32,865 nt of DNA from Euprymna scolopes (GCA_024364805.1 CM044516.1:27056921-27089785), one strand, 5' to 3'; positions 1 through 10,853 are shown, counted from the first letter of the stretch. Numbers and translations are program-made. Notes: generated from the letters alone by a model not told the origin.

Positions 1-32
<32 letters not shown>
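1..32. repeat. (TA)n microsatellite, cut by the window edge
   Basis: A pure TA dinucleotide run opens the window and may extend beyond it. Similar long TA tracts occur at 10778-10851 and 31341-31441, so TA expansion is a general trait of this genome. Confidence 0.95.
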
Positions 33-33
<1 letters not shown>

Positions 34-1030
34 CCACCTACAGGGCCGGCTCAGATGCACCGGCTTGAAAGAAAAGTGCAACTGGCGCTGATTCCTGCGA
101 CATCACCTTTGTCGCCGTCTAGTTTTTTTTTTTACAAGTTTTTTTTCCTATATACGGTTTTCTCTATATCCATCTTTTATCCCATCTTCTGATACTCTCT
201 TTGTTTCGTTTTTTTTTCCTTTTTTTATTGTATACTCCCACCACTTACTTGAATTTATCTTAGCCGCTATCAATACACTCTTCCTCATCTAGAACAATCA
301 AATACTGCGCCTCCGGCAATGAAGCAAATTCCCGTCAACTTTTTACAAATACATAATTAAGTTTCCCACAATGTGGCAAATTGAATGTCAAATAAATACT
401 CCATTTAAAAAAATATAAAAAAAAAACTCACGCAATACTCCCGCAAACAATGTTTGCTCATGAAAGAGGGTGCGTTATAATCAATAATTCGGTTTGTGAT
501 TTGTATCGAATTACCCTCCAAATATCATAAATAAATATTAGAGAAAATTAACGGACATTAGGTAAACATAATAATATACACACATAGGCATTTATATTTA
601 TGCAAAGAGTACCGGATTCAACTCCTATAAAATTTTATTATTTGGATTATTAGAACTACTAATCTCATCTACGGTATTAATTTCACAGCGTTTCGCTGGA
701 TGTAACCTTTAACTTCATTTGATGCGTTTTCTCGAATTCGTGAATCTGTATAAAGTGTTTGTATAATTTTCAGTAACAATACATGGCGAAAGATGACCAA
801 AGATTCGTGTGTTGAGAGTTTCCCTCAAGGTTTTACGCGGAGATAATTAAATCTAACGTTTCTTGAGCCAAGTATTCATGTAACAGTGTGCGTGTGAAAA
901 TATAACCAGGAGCTGTAGGATAGCTGACTTGCGAAGATATTAGCAGTAGTAACCGTTAAAACACATATGCAGATTAGCAAGTGTGCGCGGTCTTGCGTCA
1001 CAAAGAAAAAGAAGAAAAAGGGCAGCAGAG
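33..1030. other. AT-rich spacer, no gene seen
   Basis: AT-rich sequence with several homopolymer T and A runs (for example around 122-150 and 408-426). No open frame longer than background and no recognisable protein, RNA or transposon piece was found on either strand. Confidence 0.6.
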
Positions 1031-1340
1031 TTCGCGCCTAAAATAATGGACGTGTAAAATCGAAGATGAGAAATGGCTTACTATGGCCAGCGTTAGGTCG
1101 GGAGAAAAAGAACGTGCGAGATAGACATGTGGCCCCATGGTGGCGGCTAGAGATTTTGAAGCTGGTGTCAAGACGGAGGGGTTTTATTAATCTCATGACA
1201 GAAAAAAGAAAGAAAGCAGAGTCGTATTTAATTATTTTTGTTTGTTCCTTTGCGATGGTTCCGGATGACGTGCCGACCAAAGAGAGGTTTGAAGTATAAC
1301 GAACACGGTTCGAGCATAACGGCCACGTTACTCTCATTTC
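1031..1340. other. Unassigned GC-richer patch with overlapping short open frames
   Basis: This patch is visibly richer in G and C than its surroundings and carries a 99-codon frame on the - strand (1038-1337) and a 77-codon frame on the + strand (1066-1299). Neither translation resembles a family I recognise, and overlapping frames on both strands usually mean chance. It could be a decayed repeat or part of an exon. I assign no function. Confidence 0.25.
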
Positions 1341-1617
1341 TATACTTTGTTTTCTTACTTAGCTGAAATGAGGGAGGTACACGGATATCGAGGCAATGAG
1401 GCTTAGATTATCAAGTTTCTACATTATTGTCTGATCTGCGCGTCTTCTACGGAGAGACTTATCTTAAATATTAATAATCTCCAGCTCGATAAATGCGAAT
1501 CAATTATTGTCATGACACTGTTTTTTCTACGGCGTTTGACTTGATGACCCCTGCATCAACTTTATGCTAATCATCTTGGTAGACGATTCTATTTTTCAGG
1601 GGATGATACTATTTTGC

Positions 1618-1905
1618 AGATCTATGTTATTATTATCATGCACTCATGGTGACCTTTGTTGATTTCAACACTAGCAAACTTAATTGCCATGATATAGAGT
1701 TCGTAAAATGCAATGTGTAAAATATAACCATTTATTCAATCAAACGATGTAGCTTGCTCTCGTGTCCTTTTGTCTAAGGCGTTTGATCCGCTGCCCCTTG
1801 CCTACATTTTTTCAGATCTAGGTTAATATTTTCATGCACTCAATGTGATCCTTTTAAAAAATTACTCGTTTCATCAGCCATGATCGGGTAGAAATCTTAA
1901 ATAAT
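1618..1905. repeat. Diverged direct duplication, about 190-bp spacing
   Basis: The stretch near 1618-1660, containing a cagatct core followed about 20 bp on by catgcactc and a gtgac word, recurs in diverged form near 1813-1855 with the same order of words. Both copies continue into a gccatgat word (1687 and 1878 areas). The match is too worn for a family call. Confidence 0.5.
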
Positions 1906-2104
1906 TCATAATTGTATTCTTAGTATAAAAGTTTGTGCGACAAGCATGTGCGGAAGCGCCCAAGAATTCTATGCCAATGTCTAAGTCCGACTTACCTACG
2001 GCGAAACTAAGTTCGTCCAAGAACCATAAAAAGCCGATATCAGTCATTCGGGGAGTAACTGCCAGGGTTGCTGTGGTAATGTGTCCTGTTGAATATTTGT
2101 GTTC

Positions 2105-2340
2105 GGGACCGTGTCGAATTTTCGGAGATGTTCAGGTTCGAATCGACGGAGTTGTAAAGGATCGTATAAGACCAAATCGTCGGAGGTGTTTGAGTATGAG
2201 TTGTTCGGAAACCCATCGTGTCGAATCGTCGGAGGTGTACGGATTTGAATCGATGAAGCTTTTTTGGGATCCTGTCGTGTCGAGTCGGCGGAAGTTTCTG
2301 GGTTCAAATTAACAGAGTTTTCCAGGATCGTGTCGGATTG
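2105..2340. repeat. 54-bp minisatellite, four-plus units
   Basis: Units starting near 2107, 2159, 2213, 2267 and 2325 each begin with a variant of ggatcgtgtcg, then carry tcgtcggaggtgt, a gttcgaatcga-like word and a gagtt/gaagct word. Spacings are about 52, 54, 54 and 58 bp. The repeat is rich in CpG and TCG words unlike the AT-rich flanks. It keeps frames open on both strands (1935-2312 + and 2044-2406 -), which follows from a unit length divisible by three, so I do not call a protein. Confidence 0.8.
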
Positions 2341-2599
2341 CGTGAACGAACTTGTAATGGCATTTTTTTGGTTCTCCTTTCCTTTGTTAAGCAACAGATT
2401 GAACATTGAAGCTCCAGACTACTGGGAAACACCTGTTAATTAGAACCAATTAAGCTTAGCAGTTTTATTCGTTGCGCTATGTATTCTACTTCCATCTAAA
2501 ATGAGAGCAGCCTGAATAATCCAAATAATTAAAAAAATCCGAAAAACTCATATTAACGATGTCTCGGTATTTTTTGGGTTTTATTATTTTTTCTTGTTG

Positions 2600-3022
2600 C
2601 CCCCACTGGACTGATACATCCATCACAACTTTAGACAGGGCTCAACAAAGAGTCTTAAAGCTAATAGCTCCCACACTATCAACAAAACTCCAACCATCTG
2701 TCACAGCAATGTTGCATACCCGTGTCTGTTTTTCAAGTACTTCAAGGGAATGTTCTCTGATGAACTCATTGCTTTTGTACTCTCTAGACGTACATAATCT
2801 CGACAAACCTGCCCTGCAGGAAAAAAAACCCACCTTCACTGTAGAAAACCTTAGATGATGGAAACACTTCTATTCTAATAGCTTTAAGTCTCGAACTGCT
2901 AGACTTAGGTTTTGTTAATGTGCGGCCATTATGAGAAAACAAACTGATTTCTATGACAAGGGAATTCTGAATTTGACATTTGATTAAGCCTATCTTTTCT
3001 TATTCTCTGCAACCTCAAATGT
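2600..3022 (+). pseudogene. 3'-end fragment of a Jockey/CR1-like LINE (reverse transcriptase C-terminus)
   Basis: Shifted frames read the C-terminal tail shared by many invertebrate Jockey/CR1-type LINE ORF2 proteins: LDRAQQRVLKLIAPTLSTKL near 2622-2690, LFFKYFKGMFSDELIAF near 2726-2776 (another frame), then FTVENLR and HFYSNSFKSRTARL near 2836-2905. The frame is broken several times, so this is a dead 5'-truncated insertion. It ends next to a TTTA simple repeat, as LINE 3' ends commonly do. Four other fragments of the same protein tail occur at 26040, 26900, 27385 and 30097. Confidence 0.7.
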
Positions 3023-3062
3023 GAAATTTATTTATTTATTTATTTAATTATTTATTTATTAT
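3023..3062. repeat. (TTTA)n tract at the LINE 3' end
   Basis: About ten near-perfect TTTA units follow the LINE fragment. Such tails are typical of non-LTR elements that end in short tandem repeats, but chance adjacency is possible. Confidence 0.75.
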
Positions 3063-3400
3063 CATTATTATCTATATATTATTACGCTTGTCGCATCGTC
3101 CATTATCATGCTATCAATCTCTTAAAAAGAAAGTGGAATATTTAAAATGGCTAATAAACGTTGTTGGCTTAAATACTTTAATAAGGTACGTATTTACATG
3201 TTTCATAAAAACTTATATAAAGAAATAAAACTCATATTGTTTATATGAGGATTCTATTGTGCAAATTTTAAATAGACACTATAAATTCTTTTATGAATGC
3301 ACATTGTGCTATTATTTGATCGAATTATCAAGTTAAATTCAATTTTTACGGTATCTTTTTTTTTAAAATTAAATTATTAGGTGTGTAAACTGTTTTTGAC
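3063..3400. other. AT-rich spacer, nothing recognised
   Basis: Very AT-rich sequence between the LINE fragment and the first 380-bp monomer. No coding signal, no sign of a further monomer and no LINE ORF here. Confidence 0.6.
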
Positions 3401-3780
3401 TCCTAATGGGGATAGATATTTATTTGCTGTGCACCGCAGCAAAATGTGGCACAAGGCCGAAAGGGACAGGACAGGCGAGCTCCTCTAAAGAAGGGGCACC
3501 CTCGCCTCAACAAAAATTGCCTGGGCATCAACGTCGGCATTTTCAGGTAGGGGCGCCTCAGGCGACAAGCAATTAAATTGCCCCACCGTAAAGCCCGGTA
3601 GCAAGGCCTGAGAGGGTGGACCTCTTAAGTAGTACCCAGGCGGTGTACTTCAGTCTGACAGGTACTGGGCCGGTTCCCGGCCCCTCATCTGTCGGGCTGA
3701 GTGTCAAGTAACGAATCCTTGACGAGTATTTCTACCCTGTCTACCTGCAGCCGAAACCGCTAGGAGACCTTCCCATTAGG
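3401..3780. repeat. 380-bp monomer, copy 1 (most diverged)
   Basis: Begins tcctaatggggatagatatt and ends in the conserved ctaggagaccttcccatta word. It joins copy 2 head to tail with no gap. It shares with the other copies the cacaaggcc word, a block of short hairpins, the 17-nt hairpin gggccggttcccggccc (3667-3683) and the gtcaag/cttgac hairpin (3703-3723). By eye it is the most diverged of the four, chiefly in its first half. No conserved reading frame runs through the copies, so I regard it as noncoding. Strand is not known; the neighbouring LINEs are on the - strand. Confidence 0.85.
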
Positions 3781-4163
3781 GTCCTAACGGGGGTAGATAT
3801 TTAATTGCTGCCCACCACAGCGATATGTGACACAAGGCCTAAAGGTGGGAACCCAGCAGGCTCTCCTAAAGGAGGGGCACTCCTACAATTGCAAAAATTG
3901 CCTGAGTAACTTCGTAGGAATTCCCCGGTCGGGGCACCTCAGGCAGTAAGCAATAAACTTACTCCACCGGAAATCCCAGTGGCAAGGCCTGGGAGGGTAG
4001 TCCTCATAGGTATTACCCAGGCGGTGTATCTCAGCCCGACAGGTTATGGGCCTGTTCTAGGCCCCTCACCTGTTGGGCTGAGTGTCAAGTAACGAATCCT
4101 TGACGAGTATTTCTACCCTGTTTTCCTGCTACCGAGCCCGCTAGGAGACCTTCCCCATCAGAC
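3781..4163. repeat. 380-bp monomer, copy 2
   Basis: Starts gtcctaacgggggtagatat directly after copy 1 and ends ccccatcagacgaa, where LINE B's 3' flank begins. The central hairpin reads gggcctgttctaggccc (4048-4064). Relative to the other copies it carries paired changes that preserve pairing. The hairpin sits inside an outer stem, cagcccgacaggt (4032-4044) with acctgttgggctg (4068-4080). Copies 1 and 2 prove that the monomer can be tandem without a LINE in between. Confidence 0.9.
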
Positions 4164-4186
4164 GAAATAATGAGGGGCAAATATTT
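4160..4186. repeat. Target-site-duplication-like flank of LINE B, 3' side
   Basis: A 27-bp stretch (agacgaaataatgagg followed by ggcaaatattt) matches 10041-10066 on the other side of LINE B with a few differences and one indel. The repeat is the monomer-monomer junction sequence, so it fits either a true target-site duplication or the regular tandem period. LINE B's - strand 3' end lies here, with AATAAA-like words (tttatt on +, 4184-4194) right beside it. Confidence 0.6.
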
Positions 4187-4838
4187 ATTTTATTGAAAAA
4201 AATAATATACAGCAATAAAAATGTGGTACAATGACAAAAAAGGGGGTGGGATTGATGTGGACCTAACTAACATAACGTTAACTTAACTAGACTCTTTCAC
4301 CAAAATACCAGAGTCACTCTGTGGACATCTTAATTAAAACCCGAAAATACAAATACATACATGATGTGGGAGGTTGGGAATCAAAATCTTATTTACAATA
4401 ACGAATAAAAAAATTTACAATGAAAAAAAGTTGGTTAGTAAAAAGAACCTCCTCACTAATAATTGGGTCAGTTGAAAAGAGTTAGGTCCCTCGAAAACTG
4501 TCATGATTAAATAAACACCCCAAAATGGGCCTACATAACTGACAAAACAGCCTATCCGTCACCTAATGGGGCCGGGACAGGGGATTATCGAACCAAAAGA
4601 GAAAAAAAAAACAAACAAAGAAAAATGTGGGCGATGGGACAGAGGCAACCTGAAAAGGGATTGGAACGATGACAACATGCATACTCTAGCTAAGTTGAAA
4701 ATCAAACAAAAATGCCTAACTAACCTATTCTAAGTGGTCCGATGCGTGTCACCCAAAATTCTCAAAAACTTAACAAACTCAAAAAAGGAACTCAAGATTA
4801 GTTCCATTCAATCTATACAGTCGCGAAACTTTCACTCA
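4187..4838 (-). other. LINE B 3' UTR
   Basis: Noncoding stretch between the end of ORF2 and the monomer junction. It is A/T-rich, has no open frame worth reporting, and its last bases on the - strand contain overlapping AATAAA words immediately before the flank repeat. No long poly(A) tail is present. Confidence 0.6.
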
Positions 4839-7800
4839 CCTGTCGTTGAAATATTCCGGAGCGAGTTTCACCTTCTCCAGGTTAATTCGCATTTTCAGTC
4901 GATATTTGAGAATGAGAAAAAGCTGGGGAGCAGTGAAGGGTTCATCTCCGTAAACCTCCTTCTGTCGCATCATCCAAATCACGCCTCTCATAACTGCTAG
5001 AAAACACAGTAGCGTTCTCCTTTCTTCATTGTCGGTGCCCAGATGCAGCACGGGGAAACCGAATCCAGAACAAAAAACTGTCCGTTAAGTATGCAAACTG
5101 TAAAGCCTTCAACTAACTCACACAACGGTCGAACGATAGCGCAGTGGAAGAAAGCATGATCGAAGTCTTCCTCCCAATCTCCGCATCGGACACAATTACG
5201 TGTCTCAGTAAAACCCACTGCGTAGAGTCTTTTGCCGACTCAGAGGGCATTTCGAATTACCAGCCAGGCGAGTGATGCCTCGTAATTATCGAAGCAGCTC
5301 GACCCAGGCGCACAAGGCCATATTAAGCGGCGCTCCTCCTTCGTAAAACCGAACTCCTCAATCTTTTCGTGTCGAACGGATCCCCTTCATATAGCACCTT
5401 GCGAGACAACAGCTGGATGTCAGAAAGGCTTTCTTTCACCCGTAGAAGGAATCTCAAGGCCTACTGACACTCGCGATGGAAAGGGCACTTGTTTCGGGGC
5501 AACTTGTGTGAACCCCTCAGCCGAATACACACTCTCCAAAGCCTGAAAGGCTTTCTTAGTGTCTTCCATCCAGAAGACACCGTTTCCCTCACTAGTTGTA
5601 CACATTCGATTCAGGTATATCAGCCTTAGAGTGTGTCTACCTATTTCAACATTAGGCATACCCAGACCGCCTTAAGACGGATGCAGGTAACAGACCTCCC
5701 GGTTAACCATGGCTTGCTTTCTGCGCCATAAGAACGCGAAAAGAGCACACACAGGATCAACTAGTGAGGCCTCCGGGAGTGGGAGTACTGATAGACGATA
5801 TAGGGTTAGGGGGTAGATATGAGAATTGCATACCTCCGCCCGACCCTTCAATGACAGGTTTCTCAAGGCCTACAAATGAGGTGTGACCTTGACCGCTTCC
5901 GATACTTCCGACCAATTTTTCTCCAGGTGAAGGTCGGGGCGACACCAAACGCCGAGTAGCTTGCATGGCCCATCAGTCCCACCAAATGGTCCCTGAAGGA
6001 GCATACCCCATCCAGACACTGATACGTAAGCTTATAGACTTAACGTAGTTGATTATAGCTCCTGTGACCTTGGCATACCGTCTTGTTTCTATGTCGAGGA
6101 CTCTAATCTCGGCACTGGTCGTTACAAGCACGGTTACGTTGTCGGCATAGGCGGTATACTTTATCGGGGTAGAACCACCTGGCGAAGTAATTCGACGAAG
6201 GACCGGATTCACCCGAAGCTGACGCAAATATGGCTCATACGCCAGCACATACAACATTGGTGATAACGGACAATCTTGACGGATAGATCTTGTTAACATG
6301 AAGGTGTTCGACCTCACCCCATTCACTTCCACCATAGTATCGGGGTTGGCATAGAAGAGGCAAATCCAAGAGCGAAACTGGGAACCAAACCCAGCGGAGC
6401 GAAGAACAGCCTCTAGGTATCGATGGTCTACTCTGACCAATGCTTTGGATTGATCTAAATTGATCAGCGCAGCTTGTGTCGACTTTTTCTATGATCAAGC
6501 GTATCGTGTGCAAATTATCTTGAATCGTCCGGCCCTTAACAGAACAAGTATGTTCGGAACTTATTAGACGGTGTAAGACAATCTGCAGACGATTTGCTAA
6601 GATCTTGGCCAAAATCTTTAACTCTGTGTTTAACATCGTTAAGGGCCGGAAATTACCCATCCCATCCCCTCCATTTTTATCTTTGCGCAGCAATTTAATG
6701 GCTTCCCCTGGTAAAGTACTGAGGTATATACCTGTTCCTAAACCAATATTTAAAAAGTACGGTCAGCCAAGGAATAAAAATGGACGACAGCCTCAAATAC
6801 ACCTCGTAGAGCAGACCATCAATCCCAGGGGTCCTGTCTAGCCCGACCTCTTTCAAAACCTCAAGGACTTCTTCCTCTTTTATGCTACCTTCACACCTCG
6901 CCGCTTCGGTCGCCTCAAGGCGAGAAAAGTCGGCTAAATAGGTGTCAAACTGTTCAATATTCAGACCGGGCTTCTTGTAAAAAGCTCCTGAAAGTGAGTC
7001 CGAAAACCCTCCAAAATTCCGTCGTTAGATGTTACGGTTCGTCCGTCCGGCAATGTGACATTGGCGATGTGTCGATCAGCAGAACGTCGAAACTCCTCCG
7101 ACCGCAGTGACGACCCCTTCTTTGTTGCCTCGTTTGGCGCTCTTTTTAATCTAGCCCTAACTAGTAATCTCTGGTCCTTCCTGTTATCCAAGGAGTCCAG
7201 TTCAGCCTTAACTATAGTATAACTAGCACTATCCCCCCTACTCCGTCCTTTCTAATCTATCTTCTAGTGTCGCTTTCGCTGCTCTAGCACTAAGATTGAA
7301 CCGGCGATTAAAATCAGCAGCGAAGGACTTTTTTTTTAGGTTACCCCCACCACTTATTCCCGATAATAGCCCCAGTAAATACCCTCTGTAATGTTAGTAG
7401 AAGCTGTTCCCGGAAGCCCTTCATGTCAAACAACGACGTGTTAAACTTCCAGTAACTAGCCATCCTAGGTTTAACACTATCTAAGTTTACTCGAACCTGG
7501 ACAAGCCTATGGTCCGAATAAACTATATTACGAAAACTTGGACAGTCTAAAAGCCCTAGGTTGACTCTCCTAACTAAGAACCGATCGATGTAACTCGAAA
7601 GTTGCACCGGATCGGAACCGCGTCTACCTGTCCAATCCATGCTAAATCCCCGGTTATTTCGTTTTGAAATTTATCGAAAAGATCAAACTTGTCGACAAAG
7701 TCTTGAAACGCCTTAGCATCCCGGTTCTGGTTAGTAGCCTTTGTGGTATTAACCCGCGATCTAAATCGGGATCCAGAACCGCGTTCCAGACTCCCGATAA

Positions 7801-8205
7801 ACTAACTGACGAGACGAATTCATGAAAGGCTCGATTCGCCGAAAAAAGGAAACTAGCTCAGTACGGTTATTGGGCGCCTAAACCCCAATAAAACGAAATG
7901 CCACATCCTTTACGGTAACATCCAGTACGCGTAATCTTCCTTCCGGATCTACATATACAGGGTCACACGACGCATCAAGAGTGCGCTTAACTAGCCAGGT
8001 AATCCCCCTTCCGTGTGTATTAAAATGTGCTGAGTAGAGCTGAAAGTCTCTAAGGAGCACCCCCTGATAATCACTTGGAATAAAGTGAGTTTCTTGTAAA
8101 CAAAAAAATATCCACACAGAGGCGTTGAAGGTCGCGTGCGACTCGAAGTTTATGAGAGGCGTCCCACAACCCTCGAACATTCAAACTAGCTAATCTTAAG
8201 ACCAT
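4839..8205 (-). pseudogene. LINE B ORF2: endonuclease/reverse transcriptase, broken
   Basis: The start ATG at 8205 opens with MVLRLASLNVRGLWDASHK, the usual N-terminus of LINE endonucleases. CLQETHF and the region around RLRVLDVTVKDVAFRFIGV (to 7878) continue the exonuclease/endonuclease/phosphatase fold. The endonuclease-RT linker is at 7191-6961 (LLVRARLKRAPNEATKK). The reverse transcriptase runs from about 6693 (FRPLTMLNTELKILAKILAN, VKGRTIQDNLH) through VDHRYLEAVL and SIRQDCPLSPMLYVLAYEP (6440-5973). The catalytic box reads YADN instead of YADD. The thumb, NLSLKGRAEVCNSHIYPLTL, is at 5866-5672. A C-terminal zinc motif, CVRCGDWEEDFDHAFFHC, lies near 5200-5145. Total length of about 1,120 codons fits the family. 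Frames change many times, so no protein can be made. Confidence 0.85.
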
Positions 8206-8211
8206 CTTGAT

Positions 8212-9854
8212 TTACTGACCAAACATAGACGGTGTCAAGACACCGACAGCTGTCCCCATAGATCCAGTGGTAATCTCAGTGGCGATTAACCCGTCAGGGG
8301 ACAGATCGCCGATGTCAAGAGGAAAAGTTAGCTTAACGGCCCTATATAGTAATGGCTGCATCAATAGGGACCCGTTTAACACATGATTTCTTTATCTCTA
8401 AAATATCTTTATCATTAAAGAAAACCACCGGAGGAAACAAAATGAATGCACTATTTGCTTCCTCCATCATTTCCAAACTCTGCTGGCCTCCCCTCTGGGT
8501 CTAATCATAGTTAGTATTCTTGGGGATTTGGTGAAATTTTTGTGGTTTGAGATATTTTTTTGCACATTTTTGAACGCTAGAAGGTTCCTTTAGTCCCTTT
8601 TTTTGTGAGCTTTAATCACGGTCCTCCATTTCGCCGAAATTTGGTAAACAGCATTGCCTGAAAAAAGGGGGGGGAGGATTTTTTTCGGGGCTCACTCTCT
8701 GATGAAAGGCTTCTTTGTCCTTTTTATCTGACGGGGTGGAGTGGGGCATATCTGTTTTCATGGGAGAGGGGAAGGAGTGTTTTGAGGTGTGTTAGACGTG
8801 CAAAAAGAGGAGGGTCTCGGACTTCTTTACTTGGGAGGGGCACCTAAGGATATAAGCTTCTTTTCTCGAGTGGAGAGTGGGTGTTTACTGGGGCTGGAGA
8901 TTTTTTTTGGGGGGGGCGTTTTTCTTTTGGGTGGGGTGGGGGTTTTCAGGAAAAAGGGACTCGGGGAAGAGGACGGAATTTTTTGCGTCGCGTTTTTCGT
9001 CCAAAGTTTCTTTTAGTTTTAAGAGCTCTTTGAATTTGTTCCCTCCAGAGTCTTTGCTCGTATGAATTTCTAGTTTCTCTTCTTTTGTTAAGGACTTTGC
9101 CTAGGATCTGGGTGGTGACTTCTTAGGAGGTACAAGTTTCCACTCATCTTTTTCTCTGGTGAGGCTTCTTCCTTATTGCAGGTCACTTCAAAATCATCAG
9201 GGGTTACAGTATGTTTGGTATCACTGTTAGTCTTGAAGGGCTTGTTCTTTGCAGAAGGTTTGTTGGTTTCGTCCTGCACTTCAGGTCTCCGCTTCTATGT
9301 AATACGGAATTTTCAGAAATGCTTCCTTATTAAACTCCGCTGTAGTGGTCGACATTAACTCTTGTTATATTTCCAAATTGGAGGAGATATACAGCTAAAT
9401 ACTCCGATGGCACTACACCAGGGACTTCAAATATGGAGATGTTTATACATCTTCGTCCCAGGTATTCCATCCTCAGAATGTACTTAGGTGTTATTATTTC
9501 GTTTTTGGATAGCTCGATGCAGTCCTCTTCAGACTTGAAAAGGGCTGCCCAGGTGTTGTAACTTCTCACCTTGGTTATTCTCTCTACTCTCATGCCCACG
9601 GTTGCGATGAATTTCGTTACGATATCTTTGGTCGAACGAATTAACTTTTTCGTTTTCCTGTCAATTACGAAAAGTGATATTGATTTCTTTGCGTATTCTT
9701 CTAATCTTAGTTGCTCCAGGGTAATCCCGTTATCAGTGACATGCTCTACGCACTTTTTCCTTCCTCCAGGAACGATTCTAAGTCAATCTTGACCGTTCTC
9801 TGGATCTGACTTCTCTTTAGCAGGATCCGACGGCCCACATTTGTCAGATGCCAT
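8212..9854 (-). pseudogene. LINE B ORF1: putative nucleic-acid-binding chaperone protein, broken
   Basis: The best start is ATG 9854 (MASDKCGPSDPAKEKSDPEN), close to the 5' end of the element. The first conserved block (about 9600-9330) reads VRSYNTWAALFKSEEDCIE, EYLGRRCINISIFEVPGVV and EYLAVYLLQFGNITRV, and aligns with LINE A's ORF1 around 16130-15940. A low-complexity middle part follows (about 9090-8640; C-rich on the coding strand). The C-terminus, YRAVKLTFPLDIGDLSPDG (about 8350-8290), ends SMFGQ at the stop 8212-8214, six bases before the ORF2 ATG. ORF1 proteins of this LINE group bind RNA; the role here is inferred by position. About 547 codons, with several interruptions. Confidence 0.7.
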
Positions 9855-10040
9855 GGCCGACGGGTGACAAGAAAAAAAACACCCCCCCAAAAAAACCCGG
9901 GAAAATCCGGTACTAAATAAGAAGCGACGGGGGAAGGAAAGGGGGAGCAATAACAAATTTAACAGAAAAGGATAACAACAATAACAATAATAATAACGAT
10001 AATAACAGTAAGAAGCGCAATCAAAACGTATACCGACACA
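9855..10040 (-). other. LINE B 5' UTR
   Basis: A short leader between the monomer junction and ORF1. It includes an imperfect AAC/AAT-rich simple tract at about 9964-10012 and a C run near 9882-9888. LINE internal promoters usually lie here, but no motif is clear enough to name. Confidence 0.5.
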
Positions 10041-10066
10041 AGACGAACTAATGGGTGTAGATATTT
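10041..10066. repeat. Flank of LINE B, 5' side (monomer junction sequence)
   Basis: agacgaactaatgggtgtag plus atattt; the partner of 4160-4186. LINE B's 5' end lies immediately before it in + coordinates, and monomer 3 begins inside it. The same word begins monomer 4 at 17444. Confidence 0.65.
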
Positions 10067-10440
10067 AATTGCTTCCCACCACAGCAATATGTTGCACAAG
10101 GCCGGAAGGTGAGATCCAGCAGGCTCACCTAAAGGAGGTGCACTCCTGCAATTGCAAAAATTTCCTGAGTAACCTGTCGGCACTCCCCGGTCGGTGCGCC
10201 TCAGGCAGTAAGCAATAAACTTACTCCACCGGAAAGCCCAGTGGCAATGACTGGGAGGGTGGACCTCCTAGGTATTATCCAGGCGGTGTACCTCAGTCTG
10301 ACAAGTCCTGGGCCGGTTCCCGGCCCCTCACCTGTCGGGCTGACTGTCAAGTAACGAATCCTTGACGAGTACTTCTACTCTGTCTCCCTGCAGCCGAAGC
10401 CGCTAGGAGACATATCCCCATCAGAAGAACTGGTGGGGGT
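10049..10440. repeat. 380-bp monomer, copy 3
   Basis: Starts taatgggtgtagatattta and ends ccccatcagaagaactggtg at LINE A's 3' flank. It contains the conserved hairpin gggccggttcccggccc (10310-10326) and the gtcaag/cttgac hairpin just after it. Closely related to copies 2 and 4. An open frame of 74 codons on the - strand (9959-10183) crosses its left part but is not kept in the other copies. Confidence 0.9.
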
Positions 10441-10445
10441 ATGTT
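10423..10445. repeat. Flank of LINE A, 3' side
   Basis: agaagaactggtgggggtat matches agacgaactaatgggggtag at 17444 on the far side of LINE A, about 20 bp with a few differences. As in LINE B, an AATAAA word on the - strand (tttatt at 10444-10449) sits at the element's 3' end next to this flank. Confidence 0.6.
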
Positions 10446-10773
10446 TATTCAGCCCTTCGGCCCAGGCATTAGCATTATCTACTGCCAAGACCTCATTTGG
10501 AGTCCGAGGAAGCTTAGGCACCAGGGCCAGTAGTGGGGGGGAGTGGTGTGTGCGGGAATCTTTCTACTCTAATTTTCTAGGTCTTGCACGGAAAACAAGA
10601 ACTTTATGAAGTTTTACCTACACTTGAATATCTATCATACTAACGCCTCATTCTTACCATGGACCGACTTAAAAACAAACTCCTCAGCTTACGGGATGGC
10701 AGGCGACTTTTGGCTCTGAAAAGAGATATATACAAAAACAAAACAAAACATTCTATTTACAAACAGAAGTTTT

Positions 10774-10853
<80 letters not shown>

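Larger units (their letters stand above)
4164..10048 (-). mobile_element. LINE B: near full-length L1/Tx1-type non-LTR retrotransposon, decayed
   Basis: Read on the - strand: a short 5' UTR (10040-9855), ORF1 (9854-8212), a 6-nt gap, ORF2 with apurinic-type endonuclease then reverse transcriptase (8205 to about 4839), and a 3' UTR of about 650 bp ending beside AATAAA words. It lies between monomers 2 and 3. Protein order and many residues match LINE A, so both belong to one family, but the sequences are well diverged and B is more AT-rich, suggesting an older insertion. Many stops and frame changes make it non-autonomous. Confidence 0.85.

Noticed and set aside
1038-1337. A host exon or small gene
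   Set aside because: No recognisable family, frames on both strands, and no splice or start context to support it; listed only as unassigned.
1525-1860. KAFD-like words (near 1528 and 1779) suggesting a reverse transcriptase
   Set aside because: Only four or five residues match, surrounding frames do not continue as RT, and no other RT motif is near.
3690-3740. Hammerhead-ribozyme-like arrangement in the monomer (ctgagtg, a gtcaag/cttgac stem, then gagt)
   Set aside because: Stem placement resembles a hammerhead, but the invariant core CUGANGA and GAAA are not present in any of the four copies.
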